A DNA stretch of 64,000 nucleotides from Nocardia aurea (GCF_003123685.1 NZ_QCYJ01000005.1:62001-126000); one strand, 5' to 3'. Positions 46,832-55,479 are shown, counted from the first letter of the stretch. The notes: generated by a model not told the origin, from the sequence alone. Program-made: numbers and translations.

Positions 46832-47635
46832 TCAGGCGTGCGAGTCGGTCATCTCCCACGGCGCCTGCGGCAGGACGTGTCCGGTCTCCAGCAGCGATTT
46901 GAGGTTGGCGAGTACGGCGGGCCAGCCCTGCGAGATACCGTCGCGCATATCGGCGTTCGGGAACTTCTCGTGGGTCACGGTCAACCGGACGATGTCGCGG
47001 TGCGGTTCGACGAGGAAGGTGACCACCGACGGTTCCCGCGTCTTGTCCGCGTCCGGGACATCATCGAAGGTGACGACGAGACGGGTGGGCGGTTCGGCTT
47101 CGAGCACCGTGCCGAAGACGTCGACCTTGTCCGATCCGTCGATGCGGCGGTGCTCCCAGTCCGAGCCCGGCTGCCAGTCCGACACGTTCGCGTGCCCCCA
47201 GTATCGCGCCGTCAGATCGGCGTCGGTCAGGGCCTGCCACACCTGTTCCGCACTGGCCTTTATATAGGTGACGTAGACATAGCTCGGTATGGATGCACTG
47301 GTCATGGCGTACTCCTCTGCCTGATTCTTGATGGCGTTGATCATCTGTAAGCGGGGCCGGTCGAATATCGCGATCCAGCGCTGTTCGATGTCGTGGATCG
47401 GCACCGGATTGAGGTAGTGCAGCCGTTCGCGCCCGCGCCGCACGACGGTGACGAGACCGGCTCGCACGAGGATGTCGAGATGCTGCGTCACCGACTGCCG
47501 CGCCATATCCACGCTCTCGCACAATTCGCGCAGGGTCTGCCCGTTGTGTTCGCGCAGCCGATCGAGCAGTCGCCGCCGAGTCGAATCGGCCAGCGCCTTG
47601 AAAACCGAGTCCATCTCTGTCGCCTCGCCACTCAC
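46832..47635 (-). CDS. ArsR-family HTH fused to SRPBCC/AHSA1 domain
   Basis: A 267-aa protein. Residues ~8-100 are an ArsR-type winged helix (VFKALADSTRRRLLDRLREHN, then SVDMARQSVTQHLDILVRAGLV) without metal-binding cysteines. Residues ~118-260 are an AHSA1/SRPBCC domain (VYVTYIKASAEQVWQALTDADL; HEKFPNADMRDGISQGWPAVL). These two domains are usually adjacent genes; here one continuous frame joins them through LQMINAIKNQAEEYAMTSAS. An internal ATG at 47305 could also start a separate AHSA1 protein. The regulator would sense a hydrophobic ligand in the SRPBCC cavity. The DinB-like gene follows. Confidence 0.88.
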   Translation of the reverse strand: MSGEATEMDSVFKALADSTRRRLLDRLREHNGQTLRELCESVDMARQSVTQHLDILVRAGLVTVVRRGRERLHYLNPVPIHDIEQRWIAIFDRPRLQMINAIKNQAEEYAMTSASIPSYVYVTYIKASAEQVWQALTDADLTARYWGHANVSDWQPGSDWEHRRIDGSDKVDVFGTVLEAEPPTRLVVTFDDVPDADKTREPSVVTFLVEPHRDIVRLTVTHEKFPNADMRDGISQGWPAVLANLKSLLETGHVLPQAPWEMTDSHA

Positions 47636-47719
47636 CCCGCAATTATGCAGGTATTTACCTGCCTATTGCAACAGCCGCGTCCCACCGGCTCGGACGGTCA
47701 TCGGGACCCGGCACGAGAA

Positions 47720-47751
47720 AGGGCCCCGACCGGAATTCCGATCGGGGCCCT
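47720..47751 (-). terminator. Terminator after the small secreted protein
   Basis: TCGGGGCCCT pairs with AGGGCCCCGA (10 bp) around a loop that itself holds the palindrome CGGAATTCCG. The minus strand continues TTTCTCG. It lies 23 nt after the stop at 47775. Confidence 0.85.
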
Positions 47752-47774
47752 CTACCAGGCTGAAACAGGCCGTG

Positions 47775-48092
47775 TCAGAGGCACTCACCATTGGCGACGG
47801 TGCCGCGGACCCACACGCCGAAGCCCGCGTCCCTGGTGCACTCGGTGCCGTCGGGGAGGTTGACCTGCACGTAGCGACCATCGGGCATCAGGCACCCCGC
47901 CTTGCCGGCGAACTGGCCGGGAACATTGAAGTAGTTCTGCGGGTAGGTACCGCCGATGGCCGCGCAGGCTGCTTCCACCTGTGCGCGCAACTGCGCCTCG
48001 TTCTGCTCGGCCGCGGCTACACCTCCCGCGAAGACCGTCATCGCAGTAGCCGCCAACGCCGCGAAACCAGCGGCCAGAACTCGAACACCCAT
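47775..48092 (-). CDS. Small secreted Cys-containing protein
   Basis: A 105-aa protein with a Sec signal peptide (MGVRVLAAGFAALAATAMTV, cleavage near VAAAEQ, ~29). The mature ~75 residues hold four Cys (EAACAAIGGTY; AGCLMPDGRY; GTECTRDA; NGECL), likely two disulfides. The C-x-x-PDG-x(n)-DGTEC pattern recalls DUF333-like secreted proteins, but I would not assign it to that family. ATG 48092 has GGAGTTTCCGGT upstream. It is followed by a strong terminator and is monocistronic. Confidence 0.82.
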   Translation of the reverse strand: MGVRVLAAGFAALAATAMTVFAGGVAAAEQNEAQLRAQVEAACAAIGGTYPQNYFNVPGQFAGKAGCLMPDGRYVQVNLPDGTECTRDAGFGVWVRGTVANGECL

Positions 48093-48348
48093 ACCGGAAA
48101 CTCCTTGTTGTCCAACGCCGTTGTGATCGAAATTCACAGTAGATGGCTCGGTTGTGATTAGCCAAGTACGTGATCTTGTCGTTGATCGGAAAAGGAGGGA
48201 CGCAATGTCCTTTCGCAGGTCACGGCGGAGAAAACGGTACGCCGTCAATTCAACGGAACACCGTGGCACAAATCCCTTCGCGCGAATGATCACGCGATGG
48301 CATGCTGACAGGGTTCGGGGTGGTGAGGCGCGATGAGATGGGGGCGAC

Positions 48349-49191
48349 ATGCTGGTCGAGTTGGCGGTCGGTGACGCGTACGGTGCCGGTTTCGAGTACG
48401 CGGAACCGGCTTTCGTCGCCGAGCACAACACCCTCGCCGGATACGTCCAGCACCCGACCCATCTCGGCATCCGGCCGGGCGCCTACACCGACGACACCCA
48501 GATGACATTGGCCGTAGCGGAGTTGCTCGTGTCGGGAAAGCCCTGGGACCGGGCGCATGTGGCCGAATACTTCGTGCGCGCCTACCGCAGGGATCCGCGC
48601 GACGGTTATGCCGGGCGGTTCCAGCGATTCCTCGACACCGTCCACACCGGCGCGGATTTCCTCGCCCGCATCGAACCGGCCAGCGACAAGAGCGGCGCGG
48701 CGATGCGCGCGGGCCCGATCGGTCTACTGCCGACCGTCGAGGACGTCCTGCACTACGCACGGGAACAGGCGCGCGTCACCCACGACACCCCGGACGGGAT
48801 CGCCGCCGCACAGGCCGCGGCCCTCGCGGTGCACTACTGCCACCACGGGATCGGCCCGGTCGCCGAATTGCCCGGCTGGATCGGGTCGCGACTCGGCACG
48901 TCATGGGCACGACCGTGGCGGGGGAAAGTCGGGTCGAAGGGCTGGATGAGCGTGCGCGCGGCGCTCACCACACTCTCGACCAGCACGAGTCTGCGTGAGG
49001 CGTTGCGCGGCGCGGTGGCCTGGACCGGTGACGTCGACACGGTCGCGACGATCGCGCTGGCCGCCGGATCTCGCACTCCCGAAATCGCCCACGACCTGCC
49101 GGAGATCCTCACCGACGAACTGGAGAACGGCGAGTTCGGACGAGACTATCTGCGCGACTTGAACTCTCGCCTGCTCGCGGCGTACTCCTGA
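48349..49191 (+). CDS. ADP-ribosylglycohydrolase (DraG-like) family protein
   Basis: A 280-aa protein. N-terminal LAVGDAYGAGFEY, then YTDDTQMTLA (~45-54), the first metal-binding TDDT motif. The C-terminal WTGDVDTVATIALAAGS supplies the second Asp pair for the binuclear Mg site. These all-alpha enzymes remove ADP-ribose from arginine, other residues or DNA/RNA bases. There is no DraT-like or toxin transferase beside it, so it acts alone or on something encoded elsewhere. The N-terminus starts directly at the first helix; a few residues may be missing if an upstream start is used. Confidence 0.9.
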   Translation: MLVELAVGDAYGAGFEYAEPAFVAEHNTLAGYVQHPTHLGIRPGAYTDDTQMTLAVAELLVSGKPWDRAHVAEYFVRAYRRDPRDGYAGRFQRFLDTVHTGADFLARIEPASDKSGAAMRAGPIGLLPTVEDVLHYAREQARVTHDTPDGIAAAQAAALAVHYCHHGIGPVAELPGWIGSRLGTSWARPWRGKVGSKGWMSVRAALTTLSTSTSLREALRGAVAWTGDVDTVATIALAAGSRTPEIAHDLPEILTDELENGEFGRDYLRDLNSRLLAAYS

Positions 49192-49283
49192 CGGCGAGGC
49201 CGCATCCGAGCGGATCGCACGCCGACCGAGCGCGGGAATCCTGTGCTGTCGTAGACCGCGCCGCGCAATCTCCGGAGCGCTCG

Positions 49284-50723
49284 TCAACGCGGTTCGATGG
49301 CCGAAACCCGGTTGAGCGCGACCCGCAGGAGCTCGGCGTAGACGTCGATATCGGGAAGAACCGCGAGGTCGGCGTGCACCGAGATCGTCACCGTATCGCC
49401 GAGGCCGTGAATCCCGTGGGTCAGGTGCATCACCGAACCGATCGCGGGAAATCCGCCGGTGAACCGCACGGGACCGCCGAAGTGGAGATCGGCCGCGCCC
49501 CGGTGCACGCTGGAGACGACGGTATGCCCCGCGATGGATTCGGGAGTGTCGAGCGGATAGCTCTCGGTGTCGCGTCGCAGCACCCGCGCCGGTGTCACCG
49601 CCGTCACTCGCTCCTGCGCTCCCAACAGTGGATGACCCGCGCGAATCCGGCGTTCGGCCAATTCGTCGGCGATACGGTCGGCACGGCGGGACAGGTCCGG
49701 TTCGTCCGCGTGCAGATCGACGCCGAGGCCGCGATAGTTGTTTCGCACGTGTGCGCCCCCGGGCACCGCCATGGGAACCTGCGCGCCGAGCCGATCCACC
49801 GATTCGCCACGCAGGGCGAGGTATTCGGTGAGTGCGACCGATACCGCGGTCAAGGCCAGTACCGTCACGGTACGTCCCGCGAGCCGCATGTCGTCACCGT
49901 CGGTCATGATCACGCGCACCGCGTGCCGCGAAATGCCCTCGGCCGCAGATCGGTTCAGTGAGGTAGGCGTGAACCCCGATGGAGGTGCGGGCACCGCGCC
50001 CGCGGCGGTCGATCGGGCCAATTCCCGCTGGGCCCGGTAGGCGCGCACACCGCGCGTGACGGTTCGCACCACCTGTACGGGCGTGGCGACCAATCCGACC
50101 ACGGCGTCGACGGGTTCGCTGCTCCCGACTCCGCGTAGAAAGCCCGCCGCGCGGATCGCGAGAGCGCGCGACCGCCCGAACACCGAATCCCGGGACGAAT
50201 CGGTATCCGGGTCCGATTCCGCCGCTTCCGTGCCGATCCCGGGCGACGCGAACAGCGCACGCGCGACCGCGGAAGCGCGTCGCCCGTCCACCAGGGCATG
50301 CGACATCTGTAACAGCACGACCGTCGCCTGTTCGGACTCGCCTCCCGGCGCGGGTGCGCCTTCCACCGCGCGAAATACGTGCACGCGCCACGGCCGGACC
50401 GCGGCATCCACCGAGGTGTCGAGTAGTTCCCCGACGGCGTCCAGCAGATGCGGCCAGTCCGGGCGGCGCAGCGGATGTTCGATGAATTGATCGTCGCGGA
50501 AATCGCACGGCACCCACGCCGGGTAGTCGAGATCGCCGCGAACCGCACGCAGCCGTACGCGCAGGTCGGCGATCTCGGCGCTGCGGGTTTCGACGAGAGC
50601 GCGCAGCACCCCGGTCGGTACGCCCTCGTCGGCGAATCTGTAGAGCAGGAACAGGTCGTTGCGGGTACGCGCGGACAGCCAGAACATCGTCGCGTCCTGC
50701 GCGGCGACCCTGTTCACCCGCAT
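49284..50723 (-). CDS. WS/DGAT-like acyltransferase with altered active-site motif
   Basis: A 479-aa protein. The length and C-terminal part (NNYRGLGVDLHADEPDL; FTGGFPAIGSVMHLTHGIHGLGDTVTISVHAD) match the wax-ester synthase/DGAT family. The HHxxxDG catalytic motif reads SHALVDG at residues 141-147: the second His and the Asp remain, but the first His is Ser. Activity may still be possible since the second His is the catalytic base in characterised members. It would act on acyl-CoA and an alcohol or diacylglycerol at the membrane. It faces the ADP-ribosylglycohydrolase gene convergently. Confidence 0.85.
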   Translation of the reverse strand: MRVNRVAAQDATMFWLSARTRNDLFLLYRFADEGVPTGVLRALVETRSAEIADLRVRLRAVRGDLDYPAWVPCDFRDDQFIEHPLRRPDWPHLLDAVGELLDTSVDAAVRPWRVHVFRAVEGAPAPGGESEQATVVLLQMSHALVDGRRASAVARALFASPGIGTEAAESDPDTDSSRDSVFGRSRALAIRAAGFLRGVGSSEPVDAVVGLVATPVQVVRTVTRGVRAYRAQRELARSTAAGAVPAPPSGFTPTSLNRSAAEGISRHAVRVIMTDGDDMRLAGRTVTVLALTAVSVALTEYLALRGESVDRLGAQVPMAVPGGAHVRNNYRGLGVDLHADEPDLSRRADRIADELAERRIRAGHPLLGAQERVTAVTPARVLRRDTESYPLDTPESIAGHTVVSSVHRGAADLHFGGPVRFTGGFPAIGSVMHLTHGIHGLGDTVTISVHADLAVLPDIDVYAELLRVALNRVSAIEPR

Positions 50724-51077
50724 ATCGCGCCGCCCGACAGGTCGCCGCGCGTCGCGGATCCGATGCCCCCGGCGGGTCTGCTCACCGCTTCGATACCACC
50801 GTTGTCCGACCGCTCACTCACGGATCCGACCATATCGACCGAATGCCGCGACGGTGCGTAGGTGACGGCCTTCGAGGCCGAACCCGGGGTGGTTGGGGGT
50901 CCAGAGAAGAGGAGAGTCCGCGCGTCGATGCGCGGACGTCACGAGCGGGGGCGGCCGATGCCCCGCGATTTCGCCGCAGGCGATGAAAAGTGAGGTGGAA
51001 CAGTAGGTTTCGCAGACGCGACGACCCCGAGTTTGTGCCTACCCGGGGCCATGCTTACCGTTCCGACGCCCGAGGAC
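50724..51077. other. Intergenic region with one hairpin
   Basis: 354 nt without a convincing ORF. GTCCGCGC (50916-50923) and GCGCGGAC (50930-50937) form an 8-bp stem with a 6-nt loop. It is not a recognisable known RNA. Confidence 0.5.
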
Positions 51078-51287
51078 TCAGGAACGCCCGAACGCTCCGA
51101 CCGAAACCCCCGTTAGGAATGCGTCCCATCCGCCCGGAGCGAAAGCCAGCACCGGGCCGTTGCCATTATCCTTGGTGTCACGAACTGCTACTTTGCCGTT
51201 GCCGAGAACCGCGACTTCCACGCAGTTCCCATCGGGGCCGCTGTATGTGCTCTTGTGCCACACAGCACCCGTCAAATCAACCTCCAC
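51078..51287 (-). CDS. DUF397-domain protein
   Basis: A 69-aa protein. WHKSTYSGPDGNCVEVAVL and VAVRDTKDNGNGPVLAFAPGGWDAFL are the DUF397 signature. The GTG at 51287 has AAAGGAG 8 nt upstream. DUF397 genes normally sit next to an XRE-type helix-turn-helix partner (the BldB/WhiJ-like regulator pairs of actinomycetes); none is visible here within about 1 kb on either side, so this is an orphan. Confidence 0.92.
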   Translation of the reverse strand: MEVDLTGAVWHKSTYSGPDGNCVEVAVLGNGKVAVRDTKDNGNGPVLAFAPGGWDAFLTGVSVGAFGRS

Positions 51288-51393
51288 GGCACTAGCTCCT
51301 TTGCTGCGTCGAGAACGAGAATTCATTGGACATCGTTCTAACTAGCACCGGAATCCAGCGAGGAAGCGCCGAATCCCCGTGGTGCGCCTAGCG

Positions 51394-51495
51394 TTAGCGC
51401 GCTACTTTCACGGTGCGTCGTATCGCACTGTCGTTCGAGGTGGAATACACCCCCGGGGTCGTCCCCGCGCGGTAAACACTAGCAGCTCCGCTCAT
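51394..51495 (-). CDS. Possible 33-aa small protein
   Basis: ATG 51495 has GGGAGG 10 nt upstream. The peptide ends SAIRRTVKVAR and is basic at its C-terminus. It has no recognisable domain. It lies in an otherwise gene-free, AT-richer stretch (51288-51706) upstream of the DUF397 gene. It could be spurious. Confidence 0.3.
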   Translation of the reverse strand: MSGAASVYRAGTTPGVYSTSNDSAIRRTVKVAR

Positions 51496-51706
51496 AGTTT
51501 GCCGACCTCCCGATAATTCGATCGCCATTTTTGCCAATCTTGCGAAGATATGATGTTGCGGGAACATTGCCAGCATCGAACCGGGAAAGAAGTGGACCTC
51601 GGATGACTAACTTCCAAATGGGCGTGATTGGTCCGTGATGCGCCAATTGGTCCACCCCTGATCCACATCCGCGACACGGACGACACGAAGCGTGGATCAT
51701 GGAGAC

Positions 51707-52210
51707 ATGCTGGAACGCCCTCGCGACGAGGCAGGTCGCGCCCGTAACCCCCGTCCTCGTGATCGATTCGGACGCCCACTACCGCACGGTAGTGTCGGAA
51801 TTCCCCGAATTCCGGACGACCTGAATCTGCCACCCCAGCAAACTCTTACCTTCGCCCAGCAACTGCTGGACGACGGTTTGGCATTCAACGCACACGAGGT
51901 ATTAGAGGCCGCATGGAAGAACCAACCGTTCGCCGAAAGGATGCTGTGGCAAGGGTTGGCCCAATACGCGGTCGCTCTGACACACATCCAACGGGGCAAT
52001 CCGAAGGGCGCGCGTACCCTGCTCGGCCGTGCGATGACCCGTCTGGAGAGCTACGAGCCAGGTGATAGCCGGGAACCCACCGACGACGCGGGCTGCTACG
52101 GGGTCGATCGGCGAGGGCTGATCGCGCACGCGAACGCACTGTTGCGAGCACTGGACGCGGGGACCCCGATCACGCCGGACGAGTTGAAGCCTCGACTGTG
52201 CGGCCCATGA
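51707..52210 (+). CDS. DUF309-domain protein
   Basis: A 167-aa protein. LLDDGLAFNAHEVLEAAWKNQP is the DUF309 signature (FxxHExxExxW), followed by a helical region with QGLAQYAVALTHIQRGN. The conserved His and Glu suggest metal or ligand binding; the function is unknown. ATG 51707 and GTG 51692 are both possible starts. GluQRS starts 51 nt downstream on the same strand and may be co-transcribed. Confidence 0.85.
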   Translation: MLERPRDEAGRARNPRPRDRFGRPLPHGSVGIPRIPDDLNLPPQQTLTFAQQLLDDGLAFNAHEVLEAAWKNQPFAERMLWQGLAQYAVALTHIQRGNPKGARTLLGRAMTRLESYEPGDSREPTDDAGCYGVDRRGLIAHANALLRALDAGTPITPDELKPRLCGP

Positions 52211-52261
52211 TCCGCACTACCATGGCGATCGTGGCCGCCAGCTCCGAGACAGATCCGACCC

Positions 52262-53179
52262 GTGGCTGAGCGGGCCGCGGGCAGATACGCCCCGAGCCCC
52301 TCCGGTGACCTGCACCTGGGCAATCTCCGCACCGCCCTGCTGGCCTGGCTGTTCGCGCGATCGACCGGAAGACGTTTCCTGATGCGCGTCGAGGATCTCG
52401 ATCGCGTGCGCCCCGGCGCCGAACAGCGCCAGCTCGCCGATCTCGCCGCGCTCGGATTGGACTGGGACGGACCGGTGGTACGACAGAGCGAACGTCTCGA
52501 CCTGTACGGCCACGCCATCGACAGACTCCGCGCACAGGGCCGCACCTACGAATGTTTCTGCACCCGCAAGGAAATACAGCAGGCCGCGACCGCCCCGCAC
52601 GGGCCGATGGGCTCCTACCCCGGCACCTGCCGCACCCTGACGACCGCCGACCGCGCCCGGCTGCGCGCCGAAGGCAGGCCCGCCGCGCTCCGATTGCGCG
52701 CCGATATCACCGAATACGAGATCGTCGACGAATTGCACGGCGTCTATCGCGGCTTGGTCGACGATGTGGTGCTCCGTCGCGGTGACGGTCTGCCCGCCTA
52801 CAACCTGGCGGTCGTCGTCGACGACGCCGACCAGCACATCGACCAGGTGGTTCGCGGTGACGACCTGTTGCCGTCGACCCCGCGGCAGGCGTATCTGGCC
52901 GCTCTGCTCGGGCTGCCCGTACCGCGCTACGCGCACGTCCCGCTCGTACTCAACACGGCCGGGCAGAGATTGGCCAAAAGGGACGGTTCGGTCACGCTCG
53001 CGGACCGAACAGCCCTCGGCGACACCGTCGAAGACGTGGTCAGCGCGTTATCATGCTCGCTGGGCTATAGCGCTCGTACACCGGCGCACCTGCTCCGACA
53101 ATTCGATCCCGCCGTGCTGCCACGCCGGCCGTCGACCTTCGACGAGAATGGGTTGTTGCAACCCGACGGATGTCCGTAA
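52262..53179 (+). CDS. gluQ: Glutamyl-Q tRNA(Asp) synthetase
   Basis: A 305-aa protein, the truncated GluRS catalytic core without an anticodon-binding domain. YAPSPSGDLHLGNLRTAL is the HIGH region, LAKRDGS the KMSKS equivalent. The zinc ligands are CFCTRKE and YPGTC (Cys pairs ~99-126). It charges glutamate onto the cyclopentenediol of queuosine-34 in tRNA-Asp, so its presence implies that the cell carries queuosine. The start is GTG 52262. Two more queuosine genes are close by (YhhQ-type transporter at 54621, tgt at 55676). Confidence 0.93.
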   Translation: MAERAAGRYAPSPSGDLHLGNLRTALLAWLFARSTGRRFLMRVEDLDRVRPGAEQRQLADLAALGLDWDGPVVRQSERLDLYGHAIDRLRAQGRTYECFCTRKEIQQAATAPHGPMGSYPGTCRTLTTADRARLRAEGRPAALRLRADITEYEIVDELHGVYRGLVDDVVLRRGDGLPAYNLAVVVDDADQHIDQVVRGDDLLPSTPRQAYLAALLGLPVPRYAHVPLVLNTAGQRLAKRDGSVTLADRTALGDTVEDVVSALSCSLGYSARTPAHLLRQFDPAVLPRRPSTFDENGLLQPDGCP

Positions 53180-53233
53180 CGTACCCAGTCGACCGATCTA
53201 TTGATCTACTGATCACAACGAGGACGAAACACT

Positions 53234-53947
53234 ATGACAAGCGGTGGCTACGACCCCAACCAGAATCCGCAGGGCGGCCAGCCGTACGGCGAACCGTATC
53301 CGCAAGGTGGACAGCAGTACCCGCAACAGGGCTACGGGCAGCAGCCCCCGCAGTACGGCCAGCAGCCCCCGCAGTACGGGCAGCAGCCGCAGCAGTACGG
53401 CCAGCAGCCTTACGGCCAGCAGCAGCCGCAGTACGGGCAGGACCCGTACGGGCAGCCGCAGCAGCAGTACGGGCAGGACCCCTACCAGCAGCAGGGCTAC
53501 GGCCCGCAGGGCGGAGGATCCGGTGTCGGGGCCGATATCGGCGTCCGCATCGGCGCGCGCGTCATCGATCATCTGATCGTGGCCATCCCCGTCGTGATCA
53601 TCGTCTCCGTCCTCTTCGGTCTCGGTACCGGAGGACAGATCATCAACGGCGTGCTGTCGACCGTCGCGCTGCTCGCGTACTTCGTCGGCATGGAGACCAG
53701 CCAGGGCACCACCCTCGGCAAGAAGATTCTCGGCCTGAAGGTCGTCGCCCCCGGCGGCGCGCCGAAGCTCACCCCCGAGGTCTCGCTCAAGCGCAACCTC
53801 TACGTCGCGGCGCAGATCATTCCGTGCGTCGGCGGGCTGATCTCGCTCGGTCTGGCGATCTACATCATCATCACCACCTCGCAGGATCCGAACAAGCAGG
53901 GCTGGCACGACAAGTTCGCCGGCGGCACCCAGGTCGTCAAGGCCTGA
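53234..53947 (+). CDS. RDD-family membrane protein with Gln/Pro/Tyr-rich N-terminus
   Basis: A 237-aa protein. Residues ~1-95 are PQYGQQ-type repeats, cytosolic and probably disordered. The RDD domain (~100-235) starts VGADIGVRIGARVIDHLIVA and contains GTTLGKKILGLKVV, with three or four membrane helices. Some family members are Na+/H+ antiporter-like, but the actinobacterial forms with this N-terminus have no known role. ATG 53234 follows a weak purine-rich stretch. It stands between gluQ and a terminator, so it is not necessarily part of the queuosine function. Confidence 0.9.
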   Translation: MTSGGYDPNQNPQGGQPYGEPYPQGGQQYPQQGYGQQPPQYGQQPPQYGQQPQQYGQQPYGQQQPQYGQDPYGQPQQQYGQDPYQQQGYGPQGGGSGVGADIGVRIGARVIDHLIVAIPVVIIVSVLFGLGTGGQIINGVLSTVALLAYFVGMETSQGTTLGKKILGLKVVAPGGAPKLTPEVSLKRNLYVAAQIIPCVGGLISLGLAIYIIITTSQDPNKQGWHDKFAGGTQVVKA

Positions 53948-53964
53948 TATCGCGCACCGAACCG

Positions 53965-53999
53965 AACAGGGGCGCCCCCACGAAGGGAGCGCCCCTGTT
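53965..53999. terminator. Bidirectional terminator
   Basis: AACAGGGGCGC pairs with GCGCCCCTGTT over 11 bp with a further CCC/GGG inner stem. It ends in a TTT tail and lies between the convergent RDD and DUF4190 genes. Confidence 0.88.
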
Positions 54000-54016
54000 T
54001 CATGTCCGGAGACCGG

Positions 54017-54535
54017 CTAGGTCGAATTGTTGGCCAGCAGAACGACGAAGTAGATCGCCACCGAGACGATGCCACCGACACCGACCCAGATACCGGCCAG
54101 CGCCATACCGCGACCGTCCTGCGGACGCTCCTTCAGCTGATTCAGCGCGAGGACACCGAGAATGATGCCGACTATCGACCCGACGGCGCAGGTGCAGAAC
54201 CCGAGCAGCGAAGCGACGAGCGCGCCGATCGCCAAACCGTTGGTGCCCTGTACGACCGGACCGCCGTAGGGCTGATACCCGGACGGATAGCCGTAATTCG
54301 GTTGCTGCGGATACGGCTGCGAGGGCGACTGCTGGTAGGGCTGCTGCTGGTATTGCGGCTGCGAGGGCTGCTGATACGGCGGCGGTTGCTGCTGAGGGTA
54401 TTGCGGAGCCGAGGGATACCCGGACGGTTCGGAGGTCGGGTACTGCGGGACCGAACTCTGGGCGCCGGACTCCGGCGACACACCTTCGCCGCCGTACTGT
54501 TTCCACCACTCGTCGGAATCGCCGGGATTGGTCAT
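54017..54535 (-). CDS. DUF4190-domain membrane protein
   Basis: A 172-aa protein. The first ~95 residues are Pro/Gln/Tyr-rich (PQYQQQPYQQSPSQPY). Then GLAIGALVASLLGFCTCAVGS and MALAGIWVGVGGIVSVAIYF form two membrane helices separated by LGVLALNQLKE, the DUF4190 pattern. Function unknown. It is convergent with the RDD gene, and the two share the same kind of disordered N-terminus. Confidence 0.87.
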   Translation of the reverse strand: MTNPGDSDEWWKQYGGEGVSPESGAQSSVPQYPTSEPSGYPSAPQYPQQQPPPYQQPSQPQYQQQPYQQSPSQPYPQQPNYGYPSGYQPYGGPVVQGTNGLAIGALVASLLGFCTCAVGSIVGIILGVLALNQLKERPQDGRGMALAGIWVGVGGIVSVAIYFVVLLANNST

Positions 54536-54620
54536 GGCTACAGACTAATGGGCGAGGACAACGCGTAGCACGGTCGAAGCCGACCTTCGACCGGACACGG
54601 CGGGCTCAGAACCTGGTTTG

Positions 54621-55373
54621 ATGAGACCCGTGAGTGACTCGATCAAGACCGAAGAACACGAGGGGTCTGGACACCCCGCCGACCATGCGGCATTCGCCCA
54701 GGTCGCGCGGGGGTACTACACACCCATCGTCGTACTGTTCACCGCTACCCTCATCATCTCCAATATCTGCGCCACCAAAGGCGTGGAGTTCCTGGGCGAC
54801 AAATCGGTGTCGCTCGGTCCGCTCCAGATCCTGCCGATCGCGACCGACGGGGCGTTCTTCCTCTTCCCCCTCGCCTACATCCTCGGCGACGTCCTCAGCG
54901 AGGTCTACGGCTTCCGCGCCACCCGCCGCGCCGTCTACTACGGTTTCGCCGCCCTGCTGCTGACCGTGGCTTGTTTCGCCATCGCCATCCGCCTGCCCGC
55001 CGCCGGCTTCTACGAGAACCAGGAAGCGTTCCGCACCGTCATCGGCACCACGCCGCGGCTCGTCGTCGCGGGCCTCGCCGGATATTTCGTCGGCCAGCTG
55101 CTGAATTCCGCCACCCTGGTACTGATCAAGGAACGGACGAAGGAAAAGTACCTGTGGGCCAGGCTGATCGGCTCCACCGTCATCGGCGAATTCGCCGACA
55201 CCCTCATCTTCTGCTCTATCGCCGCCGCCGCCATCGGCATCGACAGCTGGGAGCAGTTCGTCAACTACGTGATCATCGGGTTCCTGTGGAAGACGCTGTG
55301 CGAGATCGTCGTCATGCCGATCACGTACCGGGTGATCGGCTTCCTGAAGAGGCACGAACCCAGCTACAGCTGA
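54621..55373 (+). CDS. yhhQ: Queuosine precursor transporter (YhhQ/VUT family)
   Basis: A 250-aa protein with six or so membrane helices. ISNICATKG and ILGDVLSEVYGFRATRRAVYYGFAA are the YhhQ family signatures, with GEFADTLIFCSIA near the C-terminus. Family members import queuine, preQ1 or preQ0. ATG 54621 was used; GTG 54630 with TTTGAT 7 nt upstream would be a leaderless alternative. It is convergent with tgt across a 300-nt gap. The context (gluQ, tgt, no de novo synthesis genes) suggests salvage. Confidence 0.9.
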   Translation: MRPVSDSIKTEEHEGSGHPADHAAFAQVARGYYTPIVVLFTATLIISNICATKGVEFLGDKSVSLGPLQILPIATDGAFFLFPLAYILGDVLSEVYGFRATRRAVYYGFAALLLTVACFAIAIRLPAAGFYENQEAFRTVIGTTPRLVVAGLAGYFVGQLLNSATLVLIKERTKEKYLWARLIGSTVIGEFADTLIFCSIAAAAIGIDSWEQFVNYVIIGFLWKTLCEIVVMPITYRVIGFLKRHEPSYS

Positions 55374-55388
55374 AATTTGGCGGCCCGG

Positions 55389-55412
55389 GGGCCGCGGGTT
55401 CGCGGCCCTTCT
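55389..55412 (+). terminator. Rho-independent terminator after yhhQ
   Basis: GGGCCGCG, GGTT loop, CGCGGCCC, then TTCTT. It lies 15 nt past the yhhQ stop. Confidence 0.82.
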
Positions 55413-55413
55413 T

Positions 55414-55479
55414 GTCTCGCGTCCGAGCGGTCGAGACTCGCGACTTCGTCGCATTGTCTCGACCGCTCGGACGCGAGAC
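55414..55479. repeat. Long perfect inverted repeat (REP-like palindrome)
   Basis: 24-nt arms, 55414-55437 (GTCTCGCGTCC...GGTCGAGAC) and 55456-55479, are exact reverse complements. The 18-nt loop has its own small stem (GCGAC-TTC-GTCGC). The whole is far longer than a normal terminator stem and comes directly after one. I suspect a repeated extragenic palindrome of the genus, but the window holds no second copy. The rest of the gap (55480-55675) has no recognisable gene. Confidence 0.8.

Noticed and set aside
48154..48336. 60-codon plus-strand frame before the ADP-ribosylglycohydrolase gene.
   Set aside because: Arg-rich, no ribosome-binding site and no recognisable feature.
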